7,682 nt of DNA from Bacteroidales bacterium (GTDB lineage: Bacteria; Bacteroidota; Bacteroidia; Bacteroidales; UBA4417), in NCBI GenBank assembly GCA_025350385.1, contig JANXXZ010000504.1, positions 1-7,682 on the forward strand, read 5' to 3'. Shown piece by piece: positions 7,003 through 7,682 of the stretch (the first letter of the stretch is position 1; each line of letters opens with the position of its first letter). A program made the translations under genes and the position numbers. Below the pieces are notes generated by a model. It saw only the letters and a list, made by a program, of their open reading frames with translations, ran no database searches and had not been told where the DNA came from.

Positions 7003-7100
7003 ACCACGGAGATATGGAGTTCACAGAGAAAATATCTTGAACTTATTTTGACTCCATCTTCTGTCTGAGTGTCCCTCGGTGTTCTCAGTGTCTCCGTGGT
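7003..7100. repeat. Imperfect inverted repeat of the ACCACGGAG...CTCCGTGGT type
   Basis: ACCACGGAGA at 7003-7012 is matched exactly by TCTCCGTGGT at 7091-7100. The similarity continues inward for about 28 bases per arm with mismatches and two G-T pairs, and both arms contain iterated CACnGAG-like units (ACGGAG, ACAGAG on the left; ACCGAG, ACTGAG, ACGGAG when the right arm is read on the minus strand). The centre at about 7031-7060 is AT-rich. Repeats of this ACCACGGAG/CTCCGTGGT form are, from general knowledge, dispersed between genes in many unrelated bacterial genomes. It sits between the convergent stops of comEC and the DUF192 gene, where it could form a hairpin in both transcripts. Neither side has a canonical T-tract, so intrinsic termination is uncertain. 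No target-site duplication is evident. Confidence 0.7.
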
Positions 7101-7142
7101 ATAAAAATATTTACGAATCACTATCCGGGCAAGGCTATGGAC

Positions 7143-7679
7143 TCAGAACACGATTAAATCACCTTCTTTTATACCATGCCGTTGGGTAAAGCCAGCATTC
7201 ACCTCCACAACATACTGGGCCGGTTTAACAGATGGGATTGATTCCAGTGAAAATGGCCTGGTATTCCTTGCAATGCTCACTATCTGGTGATCGGCATTTA
7301 CATAAATGATATCAAGGGGCATTATCGTGTTCTTCATCCAGAATGCCAGGGGCTCTTCCACGTCAAAAAGAAAGATCATCCCCGAGAGCTCCGGCATGCT
7401 GTCGCGATACATCAGGCCCTGTGTTCGCTTGGCCTCATCATCAGCTACTTCAACATCAATTGTAGCCTTGATTTTCTCGCGGCCGGCATCCATAAATTTT
7501 ACCTCACCATCTTTCCTGAAAACCGGTTTGGGAGTAGATGCAGTTTCATTATCCATGACAGGGTTTCTTCTCACATGCTTTGCCGAAGGATTGAAAAACA
7601 GCAGTAATGCTCCGAGAACCACAATGGTCAGGATGATAAGTCCAACCGCAACGGCAAATAAATTCAGGGGTTTCTTCAT
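7143..7679 (-). CDS. Membrane-anchored DUF192 family protein
   Basis: The 178-residue product starts with a signal anchor (KK, then hydrophobic residues about 7-29) and a polar linker (30-58), followed by one DUF192 domain (about 60-176). Family hallmarks are RTQGLMYRDSM (85-95), GMIFLF (100-105), FWMKNTIMPLDIIYVN (113-128) and YVVEVNAG (156-163), and it ends GDLIVF. With no lipobox and no clear cleavage site, the domain is expected in the periplasm, tethered to the inner membrane. DUF192 proteins are small beta-rich proteins of unknown biochemical role, so no activity is assigned. The ATG at 7677-7679 lies three bases from the window end, so ribosome-binding and promoter sequences, and any operon partner upstream, are outside. 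The stop is TGA at 7143-7145. The gene is complete, of normal length for the anchored type, and convergent with comEC. Confidence 0.93.
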   Translation of the reverse strand: MKKPLNLFAVAVGLIILTIVVLGALLLFFNPSAKHVRRNPVMDNETASTPKPVFRKDGEVKFMDAGREKIKATIDVEVADDEAKRTQGLMYRDSMPELSGMIFLFDVEEPLAFWMKNTIMPLDIIYVNADHQIVSIARNTRPFSLESIPSVKPAQYVVEVNAGFTQRHGIKEGDLIVF

Positions 7680-7682
7680 GGT

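Noticed and set aside
7003..7100. Transposon remnant with coding capacity
   Set aside because: The element is under 100 bases, has no transposase fragment and shows no clear target-site duplication, so only an inverted repeat can be claimed.
6849..7121. 90-codon open frame on the minus strand between comEC and the DUF192 gene
   Set aside because: It is made of the inverted repeat plus antisense comEC sequence. Peptides such as TTETLRTPRDTQ are what translated copies of this repeat typically look like, so it is not a gene.
1..7682. A novel defence, secretion or biosynthetic system
   Set aside because: All four genes belong to recognised families with ordinary architecture. No toxin-antitoxin pair, CRISPR, phage or biosynthetic gene is visible.

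Overview
The window looks like a chromosomal segment of a Bacteroidota bacterium, probably an uncultured or environmental member. Three things support this. The first gene ends in a type IX secretion (T9SS) C-terminal sorting domain. No start codon has a clear Shine-Dalgarno sequence. The best promoter candidates match the Bacteroidetes TTTG / TAnnTTTG form. The four genes have similar base composition and codon use, so nothing suggests recent transfer of a coding region. Species cannot be assigned from this sequence.

Layout. Positions 1-1729 (minus strand) hold a secreted M28 metallopeptidase with an FN3-like region and a T9SS sorting domain; its last residues lie beyond the left edge. Positions 1730-2007 are a divergent intergenic region with a large dyad on the M28 side and operator-like repeats plus a candidate promoter on the other side. 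Positions 2008-4428 (plus) encode a periplasmic M1 aminopeptidase with a helical C-terminal half. Positions 4429-4863 are a 435-base gap that starts with a degenerate heptamer array and contains the best promoter match of the window, followed by a leader of about 180 bases. Positions 4864-6984 (plus) encode ComEC, the DNA-uptake channel of the inner membrane, with an extracytoplasmic tail that looks like a decayed metallo-beta-lactamase domain. Positions 6985-7142 separate two convergent genes and contain an imperfect inverted repeat built on CACGGAG/CTCCGTG. Positions 7143-7679 (minus) encode a membrane-anchored DUF192 protein.

Functionally, the two divergent peptidases could cooperate in protein and peptide scavenging: the M28 enzyme at the surface or outside the cell, the M1 enzyme trimming peptides in the periplasm. 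This is inferred from families and export signals only. ComEC and the DUF192 protein have no evident link to them. I found no tRNA, rRNA, CRISPR array, prophage, transposase or defence system. No previously undescribed multi-gene system can be supported. The points worth a second look are the intergenic repeats, the structured leader, the decayed ComEC domain and the cysteine-rich insertion in the M28 enzyme.
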